From contig NZ_JAQSIP010000006.1 in assembly GCF_028649475.1 (NCBI RefSeq), forward strand, positions 1-64,000: a stretch of DNA of 64,000 nt. The letters are read 5' to 3'. This document shows positions 24,446 through 33,902 of the stretch, in pieces. Origin of the DNA: Curvibacter cyanobacteriorum (GTDB lineage Bacteria; Pseudomonadota; Gammaproteobacteria; Burkholderiales; Burkholderiaceae_C). The position numbers were made by a program, and so were the translations under genes. Positions within the stretch are counted from its first letter, which is position 1; each line of letters opens with the position of its first letter. The notes beneath the pieces were generated by a model. That model had not been told where the DNA came from and did no database searches. It saw only the letters and a program-made list of their open reading frames with translations.

Positions 24446-27352
24446 TCAAGGGTTGGCGGGCAGCGGGTCCAGCTTGACGCCGAACTGCATCGTCAGGGTG
24501 CCCGTCGAAGGGATCAGGATGGTGTCCGCACCACAGGTGACCCCCACAGAGCCCGAGGCATTCACGAAGGCCACAGGGCCGCCCGTGCTGTTGCTGCTGG
24601 CCACACATTTGTTGACCGGCTGGGTCGCCGTCAGGGTGGTGTATGGCGGCACCATGTCGTTGATCCACACCTTGGTCACCGCGGTCAGGCCGTTGTTGGT
24701 GGCCGTGATGCGGTACACCACGCAGGCGCCGGGCTTCAGGGTCAGGGTGTTGACCGAGAAGGTACCGGGGATGCCATTGCACAAGGCGTCAACCGCTTGT
24801 TCCTTGACCATCCCGACCTGATTGCCCACCAACACCGACGTTGCATCCACATTGCTGGCCGTGCCGCAGGCGTTCGCGCTGGTGTCGGTCACCGTCAGGG
24901 TGGCGTTGTTGATGAACTTGTCGGGTGCGTTGGCCGGGGCATTCACCTTGACGCGCAACTTCAGTTCAGCCCCCGCCGCGAGGGCAGGCAACACACTGGA
25001 GGTCAGCGTGGTCTCGGTGCCATCGCTGGCCACGGTGACCAGCGAGTAGTTCCAACCAGCATCCGGCGACGTCACCGTGACGTTGAACGGGCCGCAAGCT
25101 TGCGGGGCCGAACTGGCGTTCTGCAGGGTGTGCAGGTAGCTGACGGTGCCGCCCGGTTGGGTCTGACCGTACTGGCTGTTGGTCAGCAGCAGTTGCTTCT
25201 TGCTCGCCGGGTTCAAGGTGACCGCGTCGTACTTGATGTCGCTCACGATCGAGCCGGTGGAGGCTGGCGTGGTGGACTTCGCCTGGAAGTAGATGCTTTG
25301 CGTGGAGCTGGTGGTCACGGTCGTGGCAGGCGGCGTCACGCAAGCCACCAAACCAAGCTGAGCCCCTGCGGCCACAGCCACAGGCTGGGTGACTTCAGTC
25401 GTCGTCGCGGTACAGCTGGTCCCCGAGGGGTAGAACTTCACCGTCCAACCACTGGGCAAGGAGCCCGGGAAGGTCGCGCTGTTGCTGGCGCTCAGGTTGT
25501 ACGTGCTGTTTTGGCTGTCGTTGTTCTTGACGAACAGCGAGAACTGAGCCGCAACACCCGGCGTGGCCGTGGCCGTCGTGGTAGGCGCGTTGCTTGGGCC
25601 CGATCCAGCATCACCGCTGTTGGCATCGGTGGAGCCTGCTGCCGTGTTGGTCAGATCGACCAGGGTGGCCGTGGTCACCGTGGTCACCTGATCCCAGACC
25701 GAGTCCTGGACCGCGGCGCTGCCGACAGACACCGCATCAATGCGCACACTCAGGGGGCCGGAACCGACCGGGGTGGTGGCAGGGATGGTGGCTTTGACGA
25801 TGATCATCGTGGCCGCGCCAGGGTTCAACGGGCCGGTATCGGGGATGCCGTCGTTGTTGGTGTCCAGCAGCGGGGTCAGACCGTCGGCTTTGAAGAAGTC
25901 GAACTGGGTGTTGGCCGGGAAGGCCGTGCTGGCGCCCGCCTTCATGTTGAAGGTGTCGGTGCCATTGCCGGTGTTGGCCACGTAGTTGGTGAAACGGACC
26001 CAGCCATTGGCAGCCACGCTGGGCATGACCACCAGGTTGTTCTCCGGTGCGGTGTTGGCACTGGGCAGCGGCGGCGGGCTGGTGCTGTCGGACGTCACCG
26101 TGCCAGCGGTGCTGGAGGCCGCCACGGCATAGACCTGGTCAACCGTGATGGCCGGCTTGTTGGTCGGGGTGACGGCGCAGGTGTCGATGTTGGTCAGTTG
26201 GCAATCACCGGTGCCGTAGTTCGCGACGTTGCCGGTGGTGGAGCCATCGGGCTTGGCCGTGCTGTTGACCAGCACCACGAAGCTCACCGAGCCACTGGCG
26301 TTGGCGGCCACAGCAGGCACATTGGCCTTCAGGCTGTTGCCGGTGGCGGTGAAGTTGATGGGGGCGGTGGCAGGTTCTGCCAAGGCCACGCCGCCATTGC
26401 CGCTCCAGACCGCCGACTTCGCCACATAGGTCATGCCCGAAGGGATGTCGTCCTTGAAGGAAAACGCCCCGGTGGTCGCCCCGGTGTTGGAGTAGTTGAT
26501 CGTGAACACCGTGTAGCTGCACTGCGCTGAGGCGGTGATGGGCCAGGTGGTGCTGCAAGTGGAACCGGCGACCGACGGCTTGACCTTGGTCAGCGCGGCG
26601 GGCCAGTCAGCGTTGCCCGGCGCCTTGACGGCCGGGATCGAGATGGATTTGGTGACCGCGAACGCCGCGCCATTGGTGGCATTGATGGTGTCAGTGTCGG
26701 TGTCGGTGGTGCTGGTGTAAGCCGCGATCGTGCTGGATCCCGTGGGCACGGAGGCCGTCACAGTGCCTTTGCCGATCCAGCCGGAGCCGGCGGTGCCAGG
26801 CACGCCGTAGGCCACCACGAAGCGGTAAGCCCCGCCATTGCCGGCCACGGTGACGTTGACGCCCGGTGCGCAAAGGGTGGGGCTCAGCGTGGGATCGCTG
26901 GAGCAAAGGGGCGTGCCGCTGGGCGAGCCGGTGCCGTTGGGATCCGGGTAGATCGTGATCTGCGTCATCGTCGGCGATGAAGATCCACCGTCAGCGACCT
27001 TGAGCTGGAAAGTGTCCTTGTCGTTGCCGTAGTTGGTCAGCGTGTGCGCCATCGGCACCGTGTTGCCGGCGGCGGCGGACTTGGTGTTGTCCTGCGTCAG
27101 GGTGAACGAGCCCACGAACTCGACCACGGTCAGCGCTTCATTGGATTTGGACTCTTGCCGGGTGCTGTTGGCATCCAGGAAGGTGGCCAAGGCCTGGTTG
27201 CCGATCTTGGTGCCTGCGGGCGCCGGGGTGGCCAGCGCCTGGCCCGTGCCCGCTCCGAAGAACATCAAGGCCCCCAGCATCAAAGCCCCTGTGCCGCTCC
27301 AGGCGGGGCGGAACTGGCGTCCACCCCGAAGCGGATTCTCGTAAGTTTTCAA
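24446..27352 (-). CDS. large exported DUF11-type repeat protein
   Basis: 968 aa with a TTG start supported by a perfect AAGGAG six nt upstream. The N-terminus has a long positively charged region followed by a signal peptide core (GALMLGALMFFGAGTGQALA). The mature part opens with PAPAGTKIGNQALATFLD, which mirrors the start of the barrel protein (PPGTSITNQASLVY), and continues as tandem DUF11-like beta-sandwich modules such as YTVFTINYSNTGATTGAFSF. It ends MQFGVKLDPLPANP with no membrane anchor. Probably secreted or attached non-covalently to the surface. It precedes the barrel gene on the same strand, separated by 250 bp and a stem-loop. Confidence 0.82.
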   Translation of the reverse strand: MKTYENPLRGGRQFRPAWSGTGALMLGALMFFGAGTGQALATPAPAGTKIGNQALATFLDANSTRQESKSNEALTVVEFVGSFTLTQDNTKSAAAGNTVPMAHTLTNYGNDKDTFQLKVADGGSSSPTMTQITIYPDPNGTGSPSGTPLCSSDPTLSPTLCAPGVNVTVAGNGGAYRFVVAYGVPGTAGSGWIGKGTVTASVPTGSSTIAAYTSTTDTDTDTINATNGAAFAVTKSISIPAVKAPGNADWPAALTKVKPSVAGSTCSTTWPITASAQCSYTVFTINYSNTGATTGAFSFKDDIPSGMTYVAKSAVWSGNGGVALAEPATAPINFTATGNSLKANVPAVAANASGSVSFVVLVNSTAKPDGSTTGNVANYGTGDCQLTNIDTCAVTPTNKPAITVDQVYAVAASSTAGTVTSDSTSPPPLPSANTAPENNLVVMPSVAANGWVRFTNYVANTGNGTDTFNMKAGASTAFPANTQFDFFKADGLTPLLDTNNDGIPDTGPLNPGAATMIIVKATIPATTPVGSGPLSVRIDAVSVGSAAVQDSVWDQVTTVTTATLVDLTNTAAGSTDANSGDAGSGPSNAPTTTATATPGVAAQFSLFVKNNDSQNSTYNLSASNSATFPGSLPSGWTVKFYPSGTSCTATTTEVTQPVAVAAGAQLGLVACVTPPATTVTTSSTQSIYFQAKSTTPASTGSIVSDIKYDAVTLNPASKKQLLLTNSQYGQTQPGGTVSYLHTLQNASSAPQACGPFNVTVTSPDAGWNYSLVTVASDGTETTLTSSVLPALAAGAELKLRVKVNAPANAPDKFINNATLTVTDTSANACGTASNVDATSVLVGNQVGMVKEQAVDALCNGIPGTFSVNTLTLKPGACVVYRITATNNGLTAVTKVWINDMVPPYTTLTATQPVNKCVASSNSTGGPVAFVNASGSVGVTCGADTILIPSTGTLTMQFGVKLDPLPANP

Positions 27353-27473
27353 TTGATACTCCTTGGTCGGCTCACCGGAACTGCGCTTTGATCAAAATCC
27401 CTGAAAAGCGCTCCGCCTGCAGGCCAATGACCAGCATTCAGATTGATCCGACACCAACAACTGATTTATAAAA

Positions 27474-27493
27474 ATCTGAAAATCAATTCAGAT
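27474..27493 (-). terminator. weak intrinsic terminator or attenuator candidate
   Basis: Minus strand: ATCTGAA and TTCAGAT pair around a 6-nt loop and are followed by TTTTAT. The stem is A/T-rich and weak. It lies in the 228-bp gap between the small and the first large DUF11 gene, where it could lower expression of the large genes relative to the small one. Confidence 0.4.
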
Positions 27494-27580
27494 CGAAGTG
27501 CCTCGCTGACCGCCAACCGGTACAGGCCGAGAAGATGCGCACCATTCAAACCCCAGAACGGGGCCTGAAATCAGCAGCGA

Positions 27581-28219
27581 TTACTTGGGCTTGAGAATAT
27601 CGACCGATGGTGGCGCGGCGCGGGTGGTGCCGGGCAACGAGGCCGCCTTCGGAGGCAGGTAGCGTTCGACCTGGACCCGGGCTTTGACCAAGAACTCAGC
27701 CCCCGGCGGCAACTGCCCCAAAGCCCACTGCAACGACCGGTATTGCCCATAAGGCACTGGCTCAATTTGCGGCTTGCCGTTGACCTGCACTTGGCGCTGC
27801 AATGGCTCGACGCCGTAGGCACCGCCCTGGGTGGCTGCTTTGACCCGATCGGCGCCTGGGCTGGCGGTTTTGGGCAGGTACTCCATGCCCGCCGGGATGG
27901 GCAGGGTGGCCAACAACCCGGTGACCGGCTTGGTGTCGCGGTTCAGGTAAGTGGCCTGGTATTCCACGATGTCGCCCGGTTTGACCGAACTGGCATCGAC
28001 CAGCCGCTCCTGCCCTCCGGGCCCGGTGACCACCTTGAACTGCGCCAGCTTGACTGTCACGCTTTGCTTTTGTTCGGTGCTGACGGCGGCACTTGAAACG
28101 CTGCTCACCGCCTGGGCAGACGCACCGGTCACCCCTGCCAGCAAGGTCCAGCCCAGCACCAGCGCCAGCACCGAGCGGCTGCGGATTCGGCCAACCACGG
28201 ACTCAATATCACGATTCAT
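27581..28219 (-). CDS. small exported single-module DUF11-like protein
   Basis: 212 aa, with ATG preceded by GAGG. A signal peptide (SVLALVLGWTLLAGVTGASAQA) is followed by one beta-sandwich module: VKPGDIVEYQATYLNRDTKP and LLATLPIPAGMEYLP are the typical DUF11 opening strands. It ends in a short Pro-rich tail. It is first of the four co-oriented DUF11 genes and may be a subunit or assembly partner of the large ones. No enzyme motif is seen. Confidence 0.75.
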   Translation of the reverse strand: MNRDIESVVGRIRSRSVLALVLGWTLLAGVTGASAQAVSSVSSAAVSTEQKQSVTVKLAQFKVVTGPGGQERLVDASSVKPGDIVEYQATYLNRDTKPVTGLLATLPIPAGMEYLPKTASPGADRVKAATQGGAYGVEPLQRQVQVNGKPQIEPVPYGQYRSLQWALGQLPPGAEFLVKARVQVERYLPPKAASLPGTTRAAPPSVDILKPK

Positions 28220-28413
28220 AAACTCGCCCTCATCAACAAAATGAAATCATTCAACAGACCGCTTCAACGGCTGTGCGGTGCGAGATTAATCGACTACCGT
28301 CCGAATCAATGTAAGCAAAATCTTAAATATGACGCACCAAACCACGCAATTCCGGACAGTAAATGGAAAAAATGCCACCCATCAGCAAATTCTCGACCGC
28401 CCAGCATTAACAA

Positions 28414-28446
28414 GTGAGAAGTTATTCACAAATCTCACCATTGAGA
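28414..28446. promoter_or_regulatory. cluster of TGAGA half-sites upstream of the DUF11 block
   Basis: GTGAGA (28414-28419), TCTCAC (28433-28438) and TTGAGA (28441-28446) make two overlapping inverted repeats in the AT-rich region about 200 bp before the first DUF11 gene. It is a candidate operator; the binding protein is unknown. Confidence 0.35.
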
Positions 28447-28674
28447 TAATGTGTTTTAAATTGCAAAAGTTACATTTGCGCCCCATTTTTCGATGACCGG
28501 AACGCGACCCGCTGCGACCCGCACCGGCCACCGGCCCGCTTCCCGGCCCGCTTCCCCGACCGGTTTTGCCCCTGCGAGGCGGCCCCGAGGTGGCCTGGAG
28601 ACGACTGGACGCCTGGGCTAGGCAGGCGCCGGCTCGCCACGCCCTGCAAGCCGGGCGCAAGGGCGCTACGATGT

Positions 28675-28699
28675 CGGGTTGACACTTTGAGTCAACCCG
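28675..28699. promoter_or_regulatory. perfect inverted repeat upstream of the aldehyde dehydrogenase gene
   Basis: CGGGTTGAC and GTCAACCCG form nine-base arms around ACTTTGA. The left arm contains TTGACA, a possible -35 element, so a bound protein would block or reshape transcription of the gene starting at 28809. No convincing -10 was found at normal spacing. Confidence 0.5.
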
Positions 28700-28808
28700 C
28701 CCCGCGATACCACCGCCCTCCTCCCCAAGGGACATCCCGAAGGACAAAAGGATCGAACTCGCGGGTCACTGCCTGCCCACCGGACGGGCCCCTTGAAGGA
28801 CTTTTTGC

Positions 28809-30245
28809 ATGAGCTACCCCGACACCCAACTCCTGATCGACGGTCAATGGTGCGATGCCGCCGACGGTCGAACCATCCCCGTGCTGAACCCGGCCACGGG
28901 CCAAGCCGCCGGTCGTGTGGCCTTTGCCAGCCAAGTCGACCTGGACCGCGCCCTGGCGGCTGCCCAGAAGGGCTTTGACGTCTGGCGCAAGGTGCCGGCC
29001 GTGGAGCGCAGCAAGGTGCTGCGCCAAGCCGCCGCCTTGGTGCGCGAGCGCGTCGCGTCGATGGCCGAGCAAATGGTGCAGGAACAAGGCAAGCCCCTGG
29101 CCGAGGCCAAGGGTGAGGTGCTGATGGCGGCCGACATCATCGAATGGTTCGCCGAAGAAGGTCGCCGGGTGTATGGCCGCATCGTGCCGCCACGCAACCT
29201 GGGCTCGCAGCAAATGGTGCTCAAGGAGCCCGTGGGCCCCGTGGCCGCCTTCACGCCTTGGAACTTCCCGATCAACCAAGTGGTGCGCAAGCTCTGCGCG
29301 GCCCTGACGACCGGCTGCTCGATCCTGGTCAAGGCCCCCGAAGAAACCCCGGCCTCCCCCGCCGCCCTGCTGCGCGCGTTTGCCGATGCCGGGGTGCCTG
29401 CCGGTGTGATCGGCCTGGTCTTCGGTGACCCGGCGGCGATCTCCAGCTACCTGATCCCCCACCCGATCATCCGCAAGATCACCTTCACGGGTTCGACCCC
29501 CGTGGGCAAGCAGTTGGCCTCGCTGGCCGGCCTGCACATGAAGCGCGCCACCATGGAGCTGGGCGGCCACGCCCCGGTGATCGTGGCTGAGGACGCCGAC
29601 ATCGCGCTGGCCGTCAAGGCGGCCGGTTCGGCCAAGTTCCGCAACGCGGGCCAGGTGTGCATTTCGCCGACCCGCTTCCTGGTACACGCCAGCCGCCACG
29701 ATGAGTTCGTGCAGGCCCTGGTGGCCCAGACGGAACGCCTGAAGGTCGGCAACGGCCTGGACAGCAGCTCCACCATGGGCCCGCTGGCCAACGCCCGCCG
29801 CCTGCAGGCCATGGCCCAGTTCACCGAAGACGCGGTGCAAAAGGGCGCCACCGTGGCCACGGGCGGTGTGCGCCTGGGCGAGGTCGGCAACTTCTACGCC
29901 CCCACGGTGCTGACCCACGTGCCACTGGACGCCAAGGTGTTCAACGACGAGCCCTTTGGCCCGATGGCGGCGATTCGCACCTTCAACACCCTGGACGAAG
30001 CGATTGCCGAATCCAACCGCCTGCCCTTCGGCCTGGCCAGCTATGCCTTCACCCAGTCGCTGAAGAGCGCCCACCAACTGACCCACGGCCTGCAAGTCGG
30101 CATGCTGTGGATCAACCAGCCGGCCGCCGCCTGGCCTGAAATGCCCTTCGGCGGCATCAAGGATTCGGGCTATGGCTCCGAAGGGGGGCCGGAAGCCCTG
30201 GAGGCCTACCTCAACACCAAGTCGGTGGCCACGCTCTGCGAATGA
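28809..30245 (+). CDS. NAD(P)-dependent succinate-semialdehyde dehydrogenase-like aldehyde dehydrogenase
   Basis: 478 aa aldehyde dehydrogenase of the GabD-like group. Visible motifs are [10 protein letters not shown] (cofactor pocket), [10 protein letters not shown] (Rossmann turn), [10 protein letters not shown] with general base E250, [10 protein letters not shown] with nucleophile C284, and [10 protein letters not shown]. It oxidises an aldehyde to the acid, with succinate semialdehyde or a similar C4-C5 semialdehyde the likely substrate. A Bug-type binding protein follows 265 bp downstream on the same strand. The start codon is the only good one after the operator region. Confidence 0.85.
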   Translation: MSYPDTQLLIDGQWCDAADGRTIPVLNPATGQAAGRVAFASQVDLDRALAAAQKGFDVWRKVPAVERSKVLRQAAALVRERVASMAEQMVQEQGKPLAEAKGEVLMAADIIEWFAEEGRRVYGRIVPPRNLGSQQMVLKEPVGPVAAFTPWNFPINQVVRKLCAALTTGCSILVKAPEETPASPAALLRAFADAGVPAGVIGLVFGDPAAISSYLIPHPIIRKITFTGSTPVGKQLASLAGLHMKRATMELGGHAPVIVAEDADIALAVKAAGSAKFRNAGQVCISPTRFLVHASRHDEFVQALVAQTERLKVGNGLDSSSTMGPLANARRLQAMAQFTEDAVQKGATVATGGVRLGEVGNFYAPTVLTHVPLDAKVFNDEPFGPMAAIRTFNTLDEAIAESNRLPFGLASYAFTQSLKSAHQLTHGLQVGMLWINQPAAAWPEMPFGGIKDSGYGSEGGPEALEAYLNTKSVATLCE

Positions 30246-30260
30246 GCTGAGTGAGCCGCA

Positions 30261-30293
30261 GCAGGCCCTCCGCGCTGCGGCGCGGTGGCCTGC
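30261..30293. other. long GC-rich stem-loop after the aldehyde dehydrogenase gene
   Basis: GCAGGCC/GGCCTGC outer arms enclose CCGCGC-TGCG-GCGCGG. It lies 16 bp past the stop codon but has no U-run, so it is either a non-canonical terminator or an mRNA-stabilising hairpin. Confidence 0.5.
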
Positions 30294-30510
30294 CGCCCCG
30301 GGGTGCAGTGCCCGCTAACCCGAGCCGCCCACCCGGACAATGGCCTGTCTCGACAGACGCCAAAAGAAGCGACTACACTCCACGCCGCCATTTGACCTGA
30401 CGCGATGACCGCCAAGTCAAATCCAGCCCAGCGGGCCTGTCGATTTGCATCGCAGGCTTCACGAGACAAACCGCGGACCACCGCGGGCCTAACAAGAGAG
30501 AAAGAGTCGC

Positions 30511-31545
30511 ATGAGCCACCTTCCCACCCCGAAATCCCTGGGCACCCTGGTGCCGCGCCGTCGCCTTGCGGGCTTGGCCGCGGGCCTGATGGTGCTGGGC
30601 GCTGCCCCGTTGGCACAGGCCCAGACCGCGGCCCCCGCTGTCGCCTTCCCGACCAAGCCGGTGCGCATCATCACCCCCTTCCCGGTCGGTGGAGGTCCGG
30701 ACGGCGTGGCGCGTCTGGTGGCCGACAAGCTGTCGCGCATGTGGGGCCAACCGGTGGTGGTCGAAAACCGCCCAGGCGGTAACGGCTTCATCGCCATCGA
30801 CGCGTTCAAGCGCGGCGCCAACGACGGCCACGACCTGATCCAGTTGGACAACGTGCACATCGCGGCCTACCCGCACCTGTTCAAAAAGCTGCCGTACGAC
30901 CTCGAGAAAGACTTCGACGTTATCCTGCCGCTGTTCCGTGCCTACTTCTTTGTCACCACCGGGGCCCAAAGCCCGTACAAGAACATGGGCGCGCTGATCG
31001 CCGACGCCAAGGCCAACCCGGGCAAGCTGAACTACGGCTCGTGGTCGGTGGGCAACCCGGTGCACCTGGGTTCGGCCCTGCTCGAAAGCATGACCGGCAC
31101 CGACATGGTCCACGTCATCTACAAGGAAACCACCCAGCTGTACTCGGGCGTGGCCAATGGTGAACTGTCGTTTGCCCTGGGCACCAGCGCCACGGCGGGC
31201 CCGCTGCAACGCGCGGGCAAGCTGCGCTTCCTGGCGGTGGCGGCGCCCAAGCGGCTGGCCAATTTCCCCGACGTGCCGACGGTGTCGGAATCGGGTGGCC
31301 CGGCCGGCTACGAGGTGACCGGCTGGAACGCGATTGCCGCGCCCAAGGGCGTCTCGCCGGCCGTGGCGGAGAAGATCAAGCGCGACGTCGAGAAGGCCCT
31401 GAACGAGCCCGATGTGAAGGAGAAGTTCGCCTCCTTCGGCTACGAAAACTTCCCGACCACACGCGAGTCGTTCAAGCAGTTCATCGACAGCGAATCGACC
31501 CGCTTCGCCGCCGTGATCAAGAAGGCTGGCGCCTCGCTGGACTGA
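30511..31545 (+). CDS. tripartite tricarboxylate transporter substrate-binding protein (Bug/TctC family)
   Basis: 344 aa periplasmic binding protein. A signal peptide with an Arg-rich N-region (PRRRLAGLAAGLMVLGAAPLA) is cleaved near AQAQ. The mature protein begins AFPTKPVRIITPFPVGGGPDGVARL, the signature of the Bug family, and has the usual two-lobed pattern. Such proteins bind organic acids; membrane partners TctA/TctB are not nearby, as is usual for the many orphan Bug genes of Burkholderiales. The ligand is unknown but may be related to the aldehyde dehydrogenase upstream. Confidence 0.88.
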   Translation: MSHLPTPKSLGTLVPRRRLAGLAAGLMVLGAAPLAQAQTAAPAVAFPTKPVRIITPFPVGGGPDGVARLVADKLSRMWGQPVVVENRPGGNGFIAIDAFKRGANDGHDLIQLDNVHIAAYPHLFKKLPYDLEKDFDVILPLFRAYFFVTTGAQSPYKNMGALIADAKANPGKLNYGSWSVGNPVHLGSALLESMTGTDMVHVIYKETTQLYSGVANGELSFALGTSATAGPLQRAGKLRFLAVAAPKRLANFPDVPTVSESGGPAGYEVTGWNAIAAPKGVSPAVAEKIKRDVEKALNEPDVKEKFASFGYENFPTTRESFKQFIDSESTRFAAVIKKAGASLD

Positions 31546-31575
31546 GTCCAGGCGCCACCGCCCAGCACGCCCACG

Positions 31576-31592
31576 GGGCCCCCTCGGGGCCC
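31576..31592. other. stem-loop between convergent genes
   Basis: GGGCCCC-CTC-GGGGCCC lies between the 3' ends of the Bug gene (plus) and the LysR gene (minus). It could act as a bidirectional barrier but lacks a U-run on either strand. Confidence 0.45.
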
Positions 31593-31700
31593 GGCGCGCA
31601 GGCTGGGCTGCCTCCCCAGGCGCCGTGGCCCCACCGGGCACGGCCGCCGCCAGGCCCACCAGCGGGCCTGCGCCCCACCCTCTCCGCCCCTCCGCACGGC

Positions 31701-32639
31701 TCACCCAGACCGCCGCAACCCCATGTAGCTGGTCCACTTGCGCTCCGCGTCGTCGCGCTCGAACTCCTCGACCATGAAGTCAATGAACGACCGCACCTTG
31801 GCCGACACGTGGCGCCGGTTGGGGTAGGCGATGTTGATCTGGATGCGGGGCAGGTCCCAGTCGTTGAGCAGGGGCACCAGGCGCCCGGCCACGATGTCGT
31901 CGTAGACGATGTAACTGGGTTGCACCAGGATGCCCAGCCCGTTCATGGCGGCCGCGCGCAGCACCTGACCATCGTTGGACTCCAGCAGCCCCTGGATCGG
32001 CACCACCCGCGTCTCGTCGCCCTGGGACAGGCGCAGTTCGTGCGCATGGTTGGCGTGCACATAGATCAGGAAATCATGCCCTGTGAGGTCCTCGGGGTGC
32101 TCGGGCGTGCCCCGCGCGGCCAGGTAGGCCGACGAGGCGCACAACAAGCGCCGGGTGGACCCCAGGCGGCGGATGGTGATGCTGCTGTCGGGCTCGAACT
32201 CGCGGTTGCGGATCGCCACGTCAATGCCGTTCTCGATCATGTCGAGGTAGCGGTTGGCCGCCTCGATGTGCACCCGCACCTGCGGGTAGCGCTGGTGGTA
32301 GCGCGCCAGCCGCGGGGCGATCTGCTGCATTGAAAACGACAGTGAGGCGCTGATGCGCAGCAGGCCCGAGGGCTTCAGGGTGCTGGAGTTGATGGCGGTC
32401 TCGGCGTCCTGCAACTCGGTCAGCACGGCCCGCGCCCGTTCGTAGAACGCCTGGCCCTCACTGGTCAGGTACAGGCGCCGCGTGTTGCGCTCCACCAGAC
32501 GCGCGCTGAGTCGGCTCTCCAGGGCGGCCAGGTGGCGGCTGGCCGCCGGGTTGGACAGACCCAGCGCCTCGGCCGCGCCCCCCATGCTGCCCAGCTCGGC
32601 CACTTTGACAAACAACTCGAGTTCAGTGAGGCGGTCCAT
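31701..32639 (-). CDS. LysR-family regulator, likely of the hydroxyquinol operon
   Basis: 312 aa. The N-terminal winged helix (MDRLTELELFVKVAELGSMG, then AAEALGLSNPAASRHLAALE) is of the CrgA/AaeR-like type; residues about 90-300 form the inducer-binding domain. It is divergent from the dioxygenase gene with 122 bp between starts, the classic layout for a LysR activator of an aromatic-degradation operon. The inducer would be hydroxyquinol or a precursor; this is inferred from position. Confidence 0.85.
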   Translation of the reverse strand: MDRLTELELFVKVAELGSMGGAAEALGLSNPAASRHLAALESRLSARLVERNTRRLYLTSEGQAFYERARAVLTELQDAETAINSSTLKPSGLLRISASLSFSMQQIAPRLARYHQRYPQVRVHIEAANRYLDMIENGIDVAIRNREFEPDSSITIRRLGSTRRLLCASSAYLAARGTPEHPEDLTGHDFLIYVHANHAHELRLSQGDETRVVPIQGLLESNDGQVLRAAAMNGLGILVQPSYIVYDDIVAGRLVPLLNDWDLPRIQINIAYPNRRHVSAKVRSFIDFMVEEFERDDAERKWTSYMGLRRSG

Positions 32640-32652
32640 TTTTCCATTTTAA

Positions 32653-32667
32653 GGAAATATCAATTCC
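32653..32667. promoter_or_regulatory. candidate LysR box
   Basis: GGAAAT-ATC-AATTCC is a near-perfect 15-bp palindrome in the AT-rich gap between the divergent LysR and dioxygenase genes, 14 bp from the LysR start codon. Position suggests autoregulation plus control of the operon. Confidence 0.45.
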
Positions 32668-32761
32668 AGGAATCGCTGTTTTATTTTCCTCAGCGAAATT
32701 CTAAAGTGCTGCTCCAAGGCGCTGTCCAGCGCTCAAATGCCTCAGCGATTGGAGACAGAAC

Positions 32762-33598
32762 ATGCGCAACCTCAACCAGGACAACATCACGCAGGCCGTC
32801 ATTGCCAGCTTTGCCAACACCGACAACCCGCGCCTCAAGGAGATCATGATCAGCCTGGTGCAGCACCTGCACGCGTTTGCCCGCGATGTGAAGCTGACCG
32901 AGGCCGAGTGGTTTCAGGGCATCGAATTCCTGACGGGTTGCGGCCACATCACCGATGAGCGCCGCCAGGAGTTCATCCTGTTGTCCGATGTGCTGGGCCT
33001 GTCGATGCTGACCGTGGCCCTGAACCAGCACCGCCCCCCTGGTTGCACCGAGGCCACGGTGTTTGGCCCCTTCCACGTCAAGGACGCGCCCCACTACCCG
33101 CTGGGAGCCGACATCGCCAACGGGGCCAAGGGCACGCCCTGCCTCGTGCAAGGCCGGGTGCTGAACACCGACGGCCAGCCGGTCCCGCATGCCCACCTGG
33201 ACGTTTGGCAGTCGGACGAGGACGGGCTCTACGACGTGCAGCACGAAGGGCTGGCCCAAGCCCAGGCGCGTGGCACCCTGAACGCCGATGCCGAGGGGCG
33301 CTTTCACTTCCGCTCCATCGTGGCCGTGCCCTACGCCATCCCACACGACGGGCCGGTGGGGGCCCTGCTGCAGGCCACTGGGCGCCACCCGTGGCGACCG
33401 GCCCACCTGCATTTCAAGGTCGAAGCGCCGGGCTACCAAACCTTGATCACGCATGTGTTCCGCAACGACAGCGACTACCTGGATTCGGACGCCGTCTTCG
33501 GCGTGCGCCAATCCCTGGTCTGCGACTGGGTGGCCCAGGCCGACGGCAGCTACCGGCTCGACTACGACTTTGTGCTGAACCCGACGCAGGGGGACTGA
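32762..33598 (+). CDS. hydroxyquinol 1,2-dioxygenase (intradiol)
   Basis: 278 aa non-haem Fe(III) intradiol ring-cleavage dioxygenase, GGAGA before the ATG. The helical N-terminal dimer domain covers about 1-95. All four iron ligands are present: Y157 in DGLYDVQ, Y191 in VPYAIPHDGPVG, and H215/H217 in RPAHLHF. The pattern VPYAIPHDGPVG matches the hydroxyquinol group better than catechol dioxygenases, and a maleylacetate reductase gene lies in the same operon. It opens benzene-1,2,4-triol to maleylacetate. It is first in a tightly packed run of five genes. Confidence 0.88.
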   Translation: MRNLNQDNITQAVIASFANTDNPRLKEIMISLVQHLHAFARDVKLTEAEWFQGIEFLTGCGHITDERRQEFILLSDVLGLSMLTVALNQHRPPGCTEATVFGPFHVKDAPHYPLGADIANGAKGTPCLVQGRVLNTDGQPVPHAHLDVWQSDEDGLYDVQHEGLAQAQARGTLNADAEGRFHFRSIVAVPYAIPHDGPVGALLQATGRHPWRPAHLHFKVEAPGYQTLITHVFRNDSDYLDSDAVFGVRQSLVCDWVAQADGSYRLDYDFVLNPTQGD

Positions 33599-33602
33599 GT
33601 CC

Positions 33603-33902
33603 ATGCTGTTCTGCTTTCACATGACCGACCGGCCCGACGCCGGCGACCTGCGCCAGCGGGTGCGTCCGGCCCACAAGGCCTATCTGGCCCAGGTGCAAGA
33701 CCGCATCGCCTGGGCGGGCCCCCTGCTGCAAGACGACGGCCAAACCATGCTGGGCAGCCTGCTGGTGCTGGACTTCGCCAGCCGCGCCGACGCCGAGGCC
33801 TGGCTGGCCCAGGAGCCCTTTCACCAGGCCGGGCTGTACGGCCAGGTTCAGTTGCACGCCTTCACCAACCTCTGGCCCCAACGGGTCGGCTTCGCCCCAT
33901 GA
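33603..33902 (+). CDS. YciI-family protein
   Basis: 99 aa ferredoxin-like alpha/beta protein of the YciI family (MLFCFHMTDRPDAGDLRQRV at the start; DFASRADAEAWLAQEPFHQAGL in the middle). YciI proteins are related in fold to muconolactone isomerases, and some act in aromatic catabolism. Position four bp after the dioxygenase and an ATGA overlap with the next gene tie it to the hydroxyquinol pathway. A specific reaction cannot be assigned. Confidence 0.78.
   Translation: MLFCFHMTDRPDAGDLRQRVRPAHKAYLAQVQDRIAWAGPLLQDDGQTMLGSLLVLDFASRADAEAWLAQEPFHQAGLYGQVQLHAFTNLWPQRVGFAP

Larger units (their letters stand above)
28220..28808. other. divergent intergenic region with a marked drop in GC
   Basis: 589 bp between the DUF11 block (minus) and the aldehyde dehydrogenase gene (plus). 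The segment 28240-28500 is AT-rich, unlike its surroundings, as expected for regulatory DNA of the DUF11 block or a boundary of acquired DNA. 28500-28670 is GC-rich with no gene seen. Confidence 0.5.
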
